Below, in pieces: positions 48,781 to 57,223 of a stretch of DNA of 64,000 bases. The notes under the pieces were generated by a model that worked only from the letters and a program-made list of their open reading frames with translations, was not told the DNA's origin and made no database searches. Numbering within the stretch: position 1 is the first letter of the stretch; every line of letters begins with the position of its first letter. This DNA is from Pseudomonas sp. FP1742 (GTDB lineage Bacteria > Pseudomonadota > Gammaproteobacteria > Pseudomonadales > Pseudomonadaceae). Position numbers and translations under genes: made by a program. The DNA lies in contig NZ_CP117460.1 of the NCBI RefSeq assembly GCF_030687145.1, positions 4,340,001-4,404,000 of the forward strand, in the 5' to 3' direction.

Positions 48781-49770
48781 ATGGCCAATGCTGCTCACGA
48801 ACTCTTCCTGCTTGGACAAAAGACTGTTGAAGCGCGCGCCGTACTGGCAGCACTGCAAAAACAGTTGAGCGACGCCAGCAGCCGGTTGGTGGATACCCAG
48901 CAGGTCGAGCAAGTGATCGAGGCCAATCAGCAGCTGGTACTGGCGATACTCTTGGCGCAATCAGACGCTGTACCCCCCCCTCGTCTGGAGGAGCAGCGTT
49001 TGTACCAGCAATTGCGCGAGGCTAATGCGCAGCTGGTAATGGCTGCGCTCAGCGCTCAAGACCTTCAGGCAACAGCCGAGCGCGCATTGAACCAGCAGAA
49101 AAACGTACTGGCGATGGTGGCCCATGAGCTGCGAAATCCGTTAACACCTATCAGCATGATTGCAGAGCGTATGGTTCGACTGCCCAGCGACCAACTGCCG
49201 CGAATGCGTGAGTTGATTGAGAGTCAAGTACAGCATATTTCACAGCTGGTCGACGATCTGCTCGACGTCTCCCGCGCCAGCACGGGCAAGCTGCGAATCA
49301 ATCGCCGCGATGTCGACATGATGCAAATTCTGATTGAGGCTGTTGATGCGTGTGGTCCTGTGATGATCGCGCAACAGCAGCAGTTCGACGTCCATCTTCC
49401 AGATGGCACCTTGATGGTGAATGGTGATTCAGGACGCCTCGCTCAGATTCTCCACAATCTACTGGCGAATGCAGCCAAGTACACTCCGGCCGAAGGCAGA
49501 ATCAAGCTGTCAGCCACGGTAGAGACTGACGTTCTGAAGATAAGTATTTCCGACAATGGAATCGGCGTTTCGGCTAAAGCACTCCCTTTTATTTTTGACC
49601 CTTATGTTCAAGACGAACACGCCATAGGTTTCAACGGCTCCGGTTTGGGCATCGGGTTGACCGTCGTTCGGGAGCTGGTCGAAGCACACGGGGGCAAGGT
49701 CACCGTCACGAGCGAGGGTAATGGTAAGGGAAGTGAGTTCGTGGTGATGCTGCCGCTGGTGAGCCATTGA
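48781..49770 (+). CDS. Soluble sensor histidine kinase of the KaiC operon
   Basis: A kinase of about 329 residues without membrane segments. Residues 1-105 are a coiled coil (ARAVLAALQKQLSDASSRLVDTQQ, EEQRLYQQLREANAQLVMAAL); HisKA carries the phospho-His at about 115 (LAMVAHELRNPLTPI), and HATPase has ILHNLLANAAKYTPAEG, ISDNGIG and GSGLGIGLTVVRELVEAHGG. ATG at 48781 has AAGGAA 7 bases upstream and is preferred; an in-frame ATG at 48748 lies 10 bases after the KaiC-like stop. There is no KaiB-like sensor domain as in SasA. No response regulator gene is adjacent. Confidence 0.87.
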   Translation: MANAAHELFLLGQKTVEARAVLAALQKQLSDASSRLVDTQQVEQVIEANQQLVLAILLAQSDAVPPPRLEEQRLYQQLREANAQLVMAALSAQDLQATAERALNQQKNVLAMVAHELRNPLTPISMIAERMVRLPSDQLPRMRELIESQVQHISQLVDDLLDVSRASTGKLRINRRDVDMMQILIEAVDACGPVMIAQQQQFDVHLPDGTLMVNGDSGRLAQILHNLLANAAKYTPAEGRIKLSATVETDVLKISISDNGIGVSAKALPFIFDPYVQDEHAIGFNGSGLGIGLTVVRELVEAHGGKVTVTSEGNGKGSEFVVMLPLVSH

Positions 49771-49839
49771 TGCTTCTTTAGAGCTAATCGACAGAAAACT
49801 ACTGCTTGTATTTGGATCAAGCTCTCTTTGGAAGGTCAT

Positions 49840-50091
49840 ATGAAAACTATTAAAGGGGCGTTGTTAATCATTCTTATTGTTGCCCTGGCCATCGGGGCGT
49901 TTAACTTGATATTCGTGGCAGTGTCTGGCTACTTTGGGCCGTTTTACGAGAGCGAGGCAGACCAAAGTCGGAACTTTGCAATTTGGCTTTTGGGTAATGC
50001 GGGGGTTGGGTTGCTTTCGATTGTCATGGGTGTCGTTTTGTATCGGCGATATCTGCGCAGGGCACGACACGCAAACACCACGAACTCGTAG
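49840..50091 (+). CDS. Small two-span inner-membrane protein
   Basis: An 83-residue protein with two membrane segments (ALLIILIVALAIGAFNLIFVAV and FAIWLLGNAGVGLLSIVMGVVL) joined by a short acidic periplasmic loop (GPFYESEADQSRN), and a basic C-terminal tail (YRRYLRRARHA), so both ends are cytoplasmic. ATG at 49840 is preceded by GGAAGG. Family unknown. It follows the kinase by 69 bases and might be on the same transcript. Confidence 0.7.
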   Translation: MKTIKGALLIILIVALAIGAFNLIFVAVSGYFGPFYESEADQSRNFAIWLLGNAGVGLLSIVMGVVLYRRYLRRARHANTTNS

Positions 50092-50122
50092 GAGCTGCCG
50101 AAGGCTGCGATCTTTTGATCTT
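50088..50122. repeat. Dispersed intergenic repeat, copy 3
   Basis: GTAGGAGCTGCCGAAGGCTG followed by CGATCTTTTGATC; it begins inside the last codons of the small membrane protein gene, whose stop TAG is part of the repeat. Confidence 0.75.
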
Positions 50123-50133
50123 TCGCCCACAAA

Positions 50134-50168
50134 AAAGCCCACTGACCGTCACCGGTCCAGTGGGCTTT
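50134..50168 (-). terminator. Rho-independent terminator of mqo
   Basis: Stem AAAGCCCACTG / CAGTGGGCTTT with an inner ACC/GGT part; on the minus strand it is followed by a T-run, 16 bases after the mqo stop. Confidence 0.85.
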
Positions 50169-50183
50169 CGATTAGGCCTCTAG

Positions 50184-51824
50184 TTACAGAGCCATATCCG
50201 TCGCAGCATTCTCTTTCACAGCCTTAGGCTTCTCAGCCGGAGCAGCAGGAGCCGCTGCCTGACCAATCACCGGCGGCGGAGTCAGCTCCAGCACCTTGGC
50301 GGTGTAGGCCCACTCCTGCGCAACCTTCTCAGGGCTGCTGTTCAGCTGAGTGCCATAGCTAGGCACGATCTGGTGCAGTTTTTCCTGCCAGGCAGGAGTC
50401 GCAACCTTGTCCTTGAACACTTTCTGCAGCACGGTCAGCATGATCGGTGCGGCAGTCGATGCGCCTGGCGATGCGCCCAGCAGGCCGGCGATGGTGCCGT
50501 CTTGCGAAGCAACGATCTCGGTACCCAGCTTCAGCACGCCACCGGCAGCTTCATCACGCTTGATGATTTGCACGCGCTGGCCGGCTTGCCACAGGCGCCA
50601 GTCTTCGGCTTTGGCATTCGGGAAGTATTCTTTCAGGGCATTCATGCGGTCTTCGTCAGACAGCATCAGTTGGCCTGCCAGGTACTCGACCAGTGGGTAT
50701 TCCTTGATGCCGACGCGGGTCATTGGCCACACGTTGTGCGTGGTGGTAGTGGTCAGCAGGTCCAGGTACGAGCCTTCTTTGAGGAACTTGGTGCTGAAGG
50801 TCGCGAATGGGCCAAACAGGATGACGCGCTTGCCGTCCAGAACACGAGTGTCCAGGTGCGGAACCGACATTGGCGGTGCGCCAACGGAGGCTTTGCCGTA
50901 GGCCTTGGCCAGGTGTTGTTCGGCGATGGTCGGGTTTTCGGTGACCAGGAACGAGCCGCCAACCGGGAAGCCTGCGTATTCCTGGGCTTCAGGAATGCCG
51001 GACTTCTGCAGCAGGTGCAGTGCACCGCCGCCCGCGCCGATGAACACGAACTTGGCGTCGGTTTCGGTTTTGGTGCCGTCTTTCAGGTTTTTGTAGCTGA
51101 CGCGCCAGCTGCCGTCTGCGTTCTTGGTGATGTCTTGCACTTCGCTAGACAGCTTCAAGTCGAACTTCGGCGTGGTTTGCAGGTGCGCGACGAACTGGCG
51201 GGTGATCTCGCCAAAGTTCATGTCGGTACCGATCGGGCTCCAGGTGGCCGCGACTTTCTGGTTCGGGTCACGCCCTTCCATCATCAGCGGAACCCACTTC
51301 TTGATCACAGCCGGGTCTTCGGAGTACTGCATGCCGGCGAACAGCGGGCTCGCTTGCAGGGCTTCGTAGCGCTTTTTCAGGAACTTGATGTTGTCATCGC
51401 CCCACACAAAGCTCATGTGCGGAGTGGAGTTGATGAACGAACGCGGGTTCTTCAGTACGCCTTGCTGAACCTGCCAGGCCCAGAACTGACGGGAGATCTG
51501 GAAGGCTTCGTTGATTTCAACGGCTTTCGTGATCTGGACGTTGCCCTTGTCGTCTTCCGGGGTGTAGTTCAGCTCGGCCAGGGCGGAGTGACCGGTACCG
51601 GCGTTGTTCCAGCCGTTGGAGCTTTCCTGGGCGACGCCGTCGAGGCGCTCGACCATTTCCATCGACAAGTCGGGTTCCAGCTCATTGAGCCATACACCCA
51701 GCGTTGCACTCATGATGCCGCCGCCAATGAGCAGCACATCGACTTTCTTTGCCTCCGCGTAAGCGGACGTGATCCCCATCGACAAAGCCAGCCCCAGCAG
51801 GGCTGTGTTCAGTTTCTTAAACAT
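50184..51824 (-). CDS. mqo: Malate:quinone oxidoreductase
   Basis: Mqo oxidises malate to oxaloacetate and reduces the quinone pool at the membrane. The product has the FAD motif [43 protein letters not shown], and [18 protein letters not shown], as in the family. Two features differ from the E. coli enzyme: a hydrophobic N-terminal extension resembling a signal peptide ([20 protein letters not shown]) and an Ala/Pro/Lys-rich tail. ATG at 51824 has AGGTG upstream; an ATG three codons earlier is the alternative. It stands alone with its own terminator. Confidence 0.94.
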   Translation of the reverse strand: MFKKLNTALLGLALSMGITSAYAEAKKVDVLLIGGGIMSATLGVWLNELEPDLSMEMVERLDGVAQESSNGWNNAGTGHSALAELNYTPEDDKGNVQITKAVEINEAFQISRQFWAWQVQQGVLKNPRSFINSTPHMSFVWGDDNIKFLKKRYEALQASPLFAGMQYSEDPAVIKKWVPLMMEGRDPNQKVAATWSPIGTDMNFGEITRQFVAHLQTTPKFDLKLSSEVQDITKNADGSWRVSYKNLKDGTKTETDAKFVFIGAGGGALHLLQKSGIPEAQEYAGFPVGGSFLVTENPTIAEQHLAKAYGKASVGAPPMSVPHLDTRVLDGKRVILFGPFATFSTKFLKEGSYLDLLTTTTTHNVWPMTRVGIKEYPLVEYLAGQLMLSDEDRMNALKEYFPNAKAEDWRLWQAGQRVQIIKRDEAAGGVLKLGTEIVASQDGTIAGLLGASPGASTAAPIMLTVLQKVFKDKVATPAWQEKLHQIVPSYGTQLNSSPEKVAQEWAYTAKVLELTPPPVIGQAAAPAAPAEKPKAVKENAATDMAL

Positions 51825-51839
51825 TTGTAGCACCTATGA

Positions 51840-52142
51840 TAAACGCCATCCGCCTCCAATCCTCAATCATGAGCAACCCAGGTTCACGGGTACGCAGGCA
51901 GCGTGCCGCGGGTTTCTGCATTCAGAAAGATTTGAAGGAGGGCACACAAGGCCGACGTGTCTCCATCGACCTCAGTTATATGTCCCTCGTGCACTGACTT
52001 CTTATCATTATTGGCTCAGCTACTTGAGCGACATTGATTCTGTCGCACGTCTGTGGACGTACGAACCGAATAAGTCAAACCAAGTTAATGCGACAGAATA
52101 TCACGCCTCGGCCAGCCTGCGCGCCCGAAAGGACTCGACAGT
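51840..52142. other. Intergenic region upstream of mqo
   Basis: About 300 bases between two minus-strand genes. It must contain the mqo promoter. I see no gene, repeat or clear operator in it. Confidence 0.5.
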
Positions 52143-52853
52143 CTAGACGGGACGAGGCCCGCGCTCGGCGTCTTTGCTCAAACGATCCAGCACAAACGCC
52201 TTGGCGTTGCGCGTCATCTGGTCCAGATGCCGGTCGCGTTGCTTCTCTGCATCGATCATTGCCCGCTTGCCGTGTTTTTGCAGCAGATAGGTATGTATCT
52301 GCCGCACCTCCAAGGAACTGTAGATCGATGTGACATCCAACAGGCCCATCAGGCCTTCAGTGCTGTGATCACGGGTGTTCATCAGCACCTGGGTGCCGCG
52401 CACGCCCAGCACCTGGAAGCCCATCGACTCGAACCACGGCACCTTGGCGACGGTGCAGGTCAACTCGGCATGGGGGTAGCGGCCGAGCATGTCTTGCAGC
52501 ATCGCCCGTGCGACGCCCCGCCGCCGATGACTGGCCTGCACGGCCATATACGCTACGCCGCACGCCTGGGGATCGTCCTTGACCGGCAGGTACAGCACAA
52601 AGCCGATGACTTTCCCGGGGTCTTCGTCGTCCGTGGCGACGATCAACTCGACCGCAATGCCTTTGGCGCCGCCGAGCGCTTCCAGGTACAGATGAACCTC
52701 ATAGCCCACCGTGTATTGATAGACGTTGTACAACGGGTTGCTCGGCGCGATGCCCACCATGCTGATGTCGGTGAGGTTGTCGACGACCATCTGCAGAATC
52801 TGGCTGTTGATGGGCTCCGGGCAGGGAGTGGCAAAGTGGGTGAGCTGGGGCAT
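52143..52853 (-). CDS. GNAT family N-acetyltransferase
   Basis: A 236-residue protein. The GNAT acetyl-CoA motif is QASHRRRGVARAMLQDML (about residues 105-122), preceded by strands GFVLYLPV and CGVAYMAV, and followed by FESMGFQVLGVRG. A C-terminal extension of about 75 residues is helical and basic (LLQKHGKRAMIDAEKQRDRHLDQM) and has no match I know. Substrate unknown. ATG at 52853. The neighbouring yceI gene ends 63 bases before it on the same strand. Confidence 0.87.
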   Translation of the reverse strand: MPQLTHFATPCPEPINSQILQMVVDNLTDISMVGIAPSNPLYNVYQYTVGYEVHLYLEALGGAKGIAVELIVATDDEDPGKVIGFVLYLPVKDDPQACGVAYMAVQASHRRRGVARAMLQDMLGRYPHAELTCTVAKVPWFESMGFQVLGVRGTQVLMNTRDHSTEGLMGLLDVTSIYSSLEVRQIHTYLLQKHGKRAMIDAEKQRDRHLDQMTRNAKAFVLDRLSKDAERGPRPV

Positions 52854-52916
52854 TGCGTTTCTGACTCCGGGTTAATTCCTCCGCCATTGTCACAGATCGA
52901 GCCCCTCGCAGGAAAA

Positions 52917-53486
52917 TCACCGCTCGGGGGCAACGATGCGAAAGCGGATGTGGATGTCGTTGGAAACTACCGTGTCGCCCCACTCCCCCTCCCCGATCTT
53001 GAAGTCACTGCGTTTAAGGATGATGTCGCCATCGAAAATCCCGATGGCCCGCTCCGGCTTCAACTGCACCGGTACCTGCAACACGCGTGTCAGGCCCCTG
53101 AGCGTGAGTTTGCCGGTGATCAAGTAGCGGCGGTTACCCAAGGCTTTCACCCCGGTTGATTCAAAGGTCGCCACCGGATAATCCGCCGTGTTGAACCAGG
53201 CGGGCTTTTGCAACTCGGTATTGGCGTCGCTGCTGCCGGCGTCGATGCTGGCGAGGTCGATGGTCAGCATGGCGTGGGCTGCTTCGGGCTTTTTCGTGTC
53301 GAAATCGAGCGTGGCGTCAAACTTGCCGAAGGTGCCGTACGCCCTGGAACCGAACTGGTTGTAGGTGAAGGAGATCTTGCTGGCGGTGGTGTTCACCCGG
53401 GTGTATTCAACGGCGTGGGCGCAGGGCAAGGCGCCGATCGTGAGGATGGCGAGCACTGCGGCGACTCGCGGGAATCGAAGGTGCAT
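52917..53486 (-). CDS. YceI family periplasmic lipid-binding protein
   Basis: YceI proteins are eight-stranded lipocalin-like barrels that bind isoprenoid chains in the periplasm. The 189-residue product has a signal peptide ending PCAHAVE, the start YTRVNTTASKISFTYNQFG, SIDAGSSDANTELQKPAWFNTADYPVATFES (the family core) and LTLRGLTRVLQVPVQL. Length is normal. ATG at 53486. Confidence 0.92.
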   Translation of the reverse strand: MHLRFPRVAAVLAILTIGALPCAHAVEYTRVNTTASKISFTYNQFGSRAYGTFGKFDATLDFDTKKPEAAHAMLTIDLASIDAGSSDANTELQKPAWFNTADYPVATFESTGVKALGNRRYLITGKLTLRGLTRVLQVPVQLKPERAIGIFDGDIILKRSDFKIGEGEWGDTVVSNDIHIRFRIVAPER

Positions 53487-53718
53487 GGGATTCTCCGGGT
53501 GGAACGCCCTTCAGGGATTGAAGTGCTGCACCCGTGTGGCTGCAATAGCTGGACTTAAGCAAATATTCGAGGGTTATTCCAGCCCAGCAGAGCCCCTGCT
53601 CCTCAAAAGCCCGGCCCCACGGGTCTTTGGACTCGCCGGAAAGCCCGATGCGCCTAAAGTTGTGCTCTTGGCCGCCGACTCCCTTTTACTAACTCCTCTT
53701 ACGAAGGACCGTAAAGTA

Positions 53719-54357
53719 GTGAACCTACAGCGTGAAATTGACGAGGTTTTCGAAAGAAAAGCCTTCGAACGGCCACTGTTCTATTCCTACCTGGGAGGTT
53801 TGCGATTCAGCCTTTCCGAAAAGGGAACTGCCATTGAACAGTTTCTCCTGGCGCTTCAAAAAGCACGGTGCATTTGCGAGGACATATTCCCCGAGGAAGG
53901 ATCGCTCGTTGTCTGTCTTCGTGTTCGTTCCGGAGCAAATCCATTTGCACACCGACCTGTTCTAGCGGAGCTTCGGGCGGCCGGTATCAAGATCCCCTCG
54001 AATCATTCCCGATGGCGTAACCCCATTCATCCGGACGATTGGTTTAATGAACATGAAGAAGAGCATTGGGCAAATGTCGCCTTTCATGCCCCATTGTCGC
54101 TACTTCAGAACTTTCTATGGTGTGCATTGGCGAAGGACTTTGGAGACATTCGGCCCCGCCCGTTTTGTGACATCTACTTTTTCAACCTGAACCTGCAGGT
54201 TATGGCATTTCCCTACGATGATCGCGGCATGGATGTCGTCGGACCGAACAGGACTGCCCTGGCGCAGCTGTATCAGAAACATCAGCGTTTTTTACTAACC
54301 CATGATCGGCCAGTGATGGATGAGGTATTCGGAGTCCAGGAACCCCATTGTAGATAA
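53719..54357 (+). CDS. DUF3885 domain protein
   Basis: A 212-residue soluble protein. The C-terminal part FCDIYFFNLNLQVMAFPYDDRGMDVVG and HDRPVMDEVFG are typical of DUF3885, a family often found near polymorphic toxin loci as a possible immunity protein. The start is GTG at 53719 with GAAGGA upstream; the open frame runs further upstream without a family match and overlaps yceI on the other strand. GC content is lower than that of neighbours. No toxin gene is next to it, so it would be an orphan. Confidence 0.78.
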   Translation: MNLQREIDEVFERKAFERPLFYSYLGGLRFSLSEKGTAIEQFLLALQKARCICEDIFPEEGSLVVCLRVRSGANPFAHRPVLAELRAAGIKIPSNHSRWRNPIHPDDWFNEHEEEHWANVAFHAPLSLLQNFLWCALAKDFGDIRPRPFCDIYFFNLNLQVMAFPYDDRGMDVVGPNRTALAQLYQKHQRFLLTHDRPVMDEVFGVQEPHCR

Positions 54358-54444
54358 CGCTGACAACGACGCCTGGACTCCAAAAAATTTGGGCTCGATG
54401 GGGCGTGAAACAACCCGAACTGCTCTTCGATAAAGGAAAGTGCA

Positions 54445-54817
54445 ATGCCACCACTGATATGGGACCCGTTTGACCTTTTCAACGTACTTGGGGTTGCTCC
54501 TTCTGAAGGAGAGTCCGGGATCTCGCACCAGTACATCGTCGAACAGGGCGCTGTCAGACTGCAATTGACCAATTTGGCAATTTGATTGCGATGTTGAAGT
54601 CCAGCTGTGGGCGGCTCCGCTACCAAACCCAATAGTGCGGTACTCAATGCTCGATTGCCCGGGTATACGCGTCGTTAACGATAAACGTGGTCGTTTTTTA
54701 GAGTTCGCTGCGTCTAATACCTTCTCGGGTCGCTACGACGGCTATTCAGTCATTCCTTATGGTTTAAGACTCTGGATTGATCCGCAAATTTTTCTTGAGC
54801 CATTCACCTACTCGTGA
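54445..54817 (+). pseudogene. Frameshifted immunity-like gene
   Basis: ATG at 54445 (ribosome site AAAGGAAA) begins MPPLIWDPFDLFNVLGVAPS and reads to a TGA at 54585. From about 54572 the next frame continues without stops to TGA at 54817: WQFDCDVEVQLWAAPLP, RVVNDKRGRFLEFAASNTF, LRLWIDPQIFLEPFTYS. The two halves read as one protein of about 123 residues if one A is removed in TTGACCAATTTGG. The style is that of small immunity proteins of toxin loci, but I cannot name the family. It may be a true pseudogene or a sequencing error. Confidence 0.65.
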
Positions 54818-54974
54818 TTGGTGCTCCCACGTCTTTACCCAGCCTGCCATTACTGGATAATGGCACCCTGCCACAACCAGGCTCTGACCTTGATTTCTCA
54901 AGGTCTTATATTGCTACAGCCTGACAGTCACCTTCAAGGACGGACGATCGGCTACGGAACAAGGAATCAGCACC

Positions 54975-55736
54975 GTGATATCCCAGCAAGACTCAGCAAT
55001 ACCGCTTACCCGCACTCAGAAATTCACCTCGTTGATCACCCGCGGCATGGCAGGCCTCAGCGTCGTGCTGGGCGCCATGTGGGCGTTAATCACCTATGCC
55101 GTGCCGGACCCGAGCGTGTTCGGTTTCAGCTTCATCAGCTGGAAAAACGTGGTCCTGCTGGTGAGTGCATTTATGTTTCTGGGAGCCGTTTCAATCGGCT
55201 GGCAGATTCGTAATTTCACGCCGATGCTCCGCGGCGCGTTGCAGTTTTTCATGATCGCCGGCTTGTCTTTCGGCTTCTTCATCCTAGGCACCGAATACGC
55301 CAAGCCCTCTTTCGAGTTCGCCAAACTGCAAGCCAAAATAGTCGAAAACGAAGGCAACAACCTGCTCGGCAAACGCATGGAAGTGCTGGATAACATTCGC
55401 ATCGAACTGGAGGGTTGCGAGAACATCGGCCGTCTGCCCACCTGCACTTTTGAACTGACCAATCTGAACGTAGACCGCAGCTTTCGCTTCGACGACGGCA
55501 CCCGGCTATTCGACGAGTCTGGCGGTCCACTGAAGTTCGAGTCGATCCGGGTGGGCCAGGTCGAGGACAACGCCTGGCTGCGCTTTCAGCTGATTCGCAA
55601 CGTACCTACACGCGTTACGCTGATCTTCCAGCAGAGCAACAGCAAACTCAGCAAAACACCAGCGATCAAGTTGGTGTTTCGAGATGGGAATGATGAGACG
55701 CTTACCGTCAAATTCAGTGAGATTGTAATGCGCTAG
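54975..55736 (+). CDS. Membrane protein with C-terminal beta domain, unknown
   Basis: A 253-residue protein with three membrane segments (about 25-45, 55-77 and 87-108) and a C-terminal domain of about 140 residues starting at AKLQAKIVENEGNNLLG, which has alternating strands (IRIELEGCENIGRLPTCTFELTN, VTLIFQQSN, IKLVFRDGNDETLTVKF) like an immunoglobulin-type fold. The start is GTG at 54975. The two Cys in the domain could form a disulfide. I do not recognise the family. Confidence 0.65.
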   Translation: MISQQDSAIPLTRTQKFTSLITRGMAGLSVVLGAMWALITYAVPDPSVFGFSFISWKNVVLLVSAFMFLGAVSIGWQIRNFTPMLRGALQFFMIAGLSFGFFILGTEYAKPSFEFAKLQAKIVENEGNNLLGKRMEVLDNIRIELEGCENIGRLPTCTFELTNLNVDRSFRFDDGTRLFDESGGPLKFESIRVGQVEDNAWLRFQLIRNVPTRVTLIFQQSNSKLSKTPAIKLVFRDGNDETLTVKFSEIVMR

Positions 55737-55802
55737 TTGTTGGAATAAAGGCTCTCTACTGACCACTACGGCGCAGGCACATACTCTTCGGTAATAACGA
55801 AA

Positions 55803-57134
55803 CTATGTATAAGCCCCCACCATCCACTTCACTTTTTCCAGCGCCTCCCGCAGGGCGCCCATCTCCACGGAGCCCAGTGCCAGACGGAACGCATGGGGGA
55901 CGTTGGCCGAAGTGGCAAAGGGTTCGGCGGTTGAAACCGAGACATTTTCCCGCTGCAGCGCCATGGCGATCTGGTCGGCCCGTGCGTCTTCCGACAACGG
56001 CAGCCAAAGAAAATACGACGATGGATGGCCAATACAGCGCAGCCCCGCCAGCACCTCGCGGGCCACGGCTTGCCGTGCCTGCGCGTCCCGGCGTTTTTCG
56101 GCTTCCAGTTGCATGACAGTGCCGTCGTCGAGCCATGCGGTGGCAATCGCTGTCATCACCCCCGGGGTATTCCAGGTGGTTGCCTTGATCGTGCGCTCCA
56201 GCGCGGGCACGTGCTGCAGGGGGGCGACGACGAAGCCTACGCGCAGCCCGGTGGCCACGCTTTTGGACAGCCCGGACACGTAAACCGTCCGCTCGGGGGC
56301 GAGTACCGCCAGCGGTGCGGGGGGATTTTGCGCCAGAAAGGCGTAAGCGGCGTCCTCGATGATCAATAGCCCATGGGCACGTGCAATCGTCACCAGGGAT
56401 TCCCGTTGCCCGGCACTCATCACCCAACCCAACGGATTGTGCAGGGTCGGCATCGTGTACACGGCCCGCACCCGTCGATGCCGGCACAGGCTTTCCAGCG
56501 CTTGCAGATCCGGCCCGTGATCGAGCACCGGTATGGGCACGATTTCAAGGTGCAATGTGTCGGCCAGGGCCTTGAACCCCGGATAGGTCAACGCGTCCGC
56601 CGCAATCACGTCACCGGGTTGCAACAGCGCCATCATCGTCACCGCCAGCCCTTGCTGAGCGCCGGTGACGATCAGCACTTGCTCAGCCTCGACCGTCAGC
56701 CCGCGAACACTCAGATGGCGCGCCACAGAGGCGCGTTCATGGGGGCGCCCGGCGTGTGGCTGATAGCGCAGCAGCGCCTCCAGGTCGCCGGCCGAGGCGA
56801 GCTGGCGCAAGGCATTGCGCAACAGTTCTGTCTGCCCGGGAAGCGCCGGGTAGTTGAAGTTCAGGTCGGTCATGCCGGCGGCAACGCTGTGTTGATCGAT
56901 AGCCTGGTTGGGCGACCACGAGGTTTCCCTGACGAACGTCCCCCGCCCCGTCTCCCCGCTGACCAGGCCCATGGCTTCCAGCTCCGCATAGACCCGGCTG
57001 GCCGTCACCAGGGCCAGGCCTTCCGTGGTCGCCAACTGACGGTGCGTCGGCAAGCGCGTGCCCGGCAACAGGCGTCCTGAGCGGATATTCGCCGCCAATG
57101 CATCCACCAGAGATTTGTAGCGGGAACGAGGCAT
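55803..57134 (-). CDS. MocR-type regulator (GntR HTH plus aminotransferase domain)
   Basis: A 443-residue regulator. Residues 1-70 are a GntR winged helix (YKSLVDALAANIRSGRLLPGTRLPTHRQLA, SRVYAELEAMGLV). The rest is a class I aminotransferase fold that binds PLP, with the lysine in YVSGLSKSVATGLRVGFVV and MPTLHNPLGWVMS. MocR proteins sense an amino compound through PLP. ATG at 57134 (MPRSRYKSL); an in-frame extension upstream crosses the intergenic palindrome and is not used. It is divergent from an EamA exporter and probably controls it. Confidence 0.9.
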   Translation of the reverse strand: MPRSRYKSLVDALAANIRSGRLLPGTRLPTHRQLATTEGLALVTASRVYAELEAMGLVSGETGRGTFVRETSWSPNQAIDQHSVAAGMTDLNFNYPALPGQTELLRNALRQLASAGDLEALLRYQPHAGRPHERASVARHLSVRGLTVEAEQVLIVTGAQQGLAVTMMALLQPGDVIAADALTYPGFKALADTLHLEIVPIPVLDHGPDLQALESLCRHRRVRAVYTMPTLHNPLGWVMSAGQRESLVTIARAHGLLIIEDAAYAFLAQNPPAPLAVLAPERTVYVSGLSKSVATGLRVGFVVAPLQHVPALERTIKATTWNTPGVMTAIATAWLDDGTVMQLEAEKRRDAQARQAVAREVLAGLRCIGHPSSYFLWLPLSEDARADQIAMALQRENVSVSTAEPFATSANVPHAFRLALGSVEMGALREALEKVKWMVGAYT

Positions 57135-57151
57135 GCGCAAGTGTATCCATG

Positions 57152-57167
57152 ACAATATTTTGATTGT
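57152..57167. promoter_or_regulatory. Possible operator between MocR gene and exporter
   Basis: ACAAT-N6-ATTGT is a perfect inverted repeat in the 89-base gap between the divergent genes. Half-sites resembling GTATCCAT (57143) and GTCCATAC (57178) flank it, which may be the direct or inverted repeats MocR proteins use. Confidence 0.4.
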
Positions 57168-57223
57168 ATTGAGTTTCGTCCATACGATGCCTTTCATGCA
57201 ACCTGGCATGAAGGGGATCCTCA

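Noticed and set aside
53365..53718. Longer N terminus for the DUF3885 protein
   Set aside because: The upstream part overlaps yceI on the other strand, has no family match, and a GTG with a good ribosome site stands where the domain begins.
54295..54564. Minus-strand 89-codon frame in the immunity-like region
   Set aside because: It is the antisense of the frameshifted gene and the DUF3885 tail and has no ribosome site.
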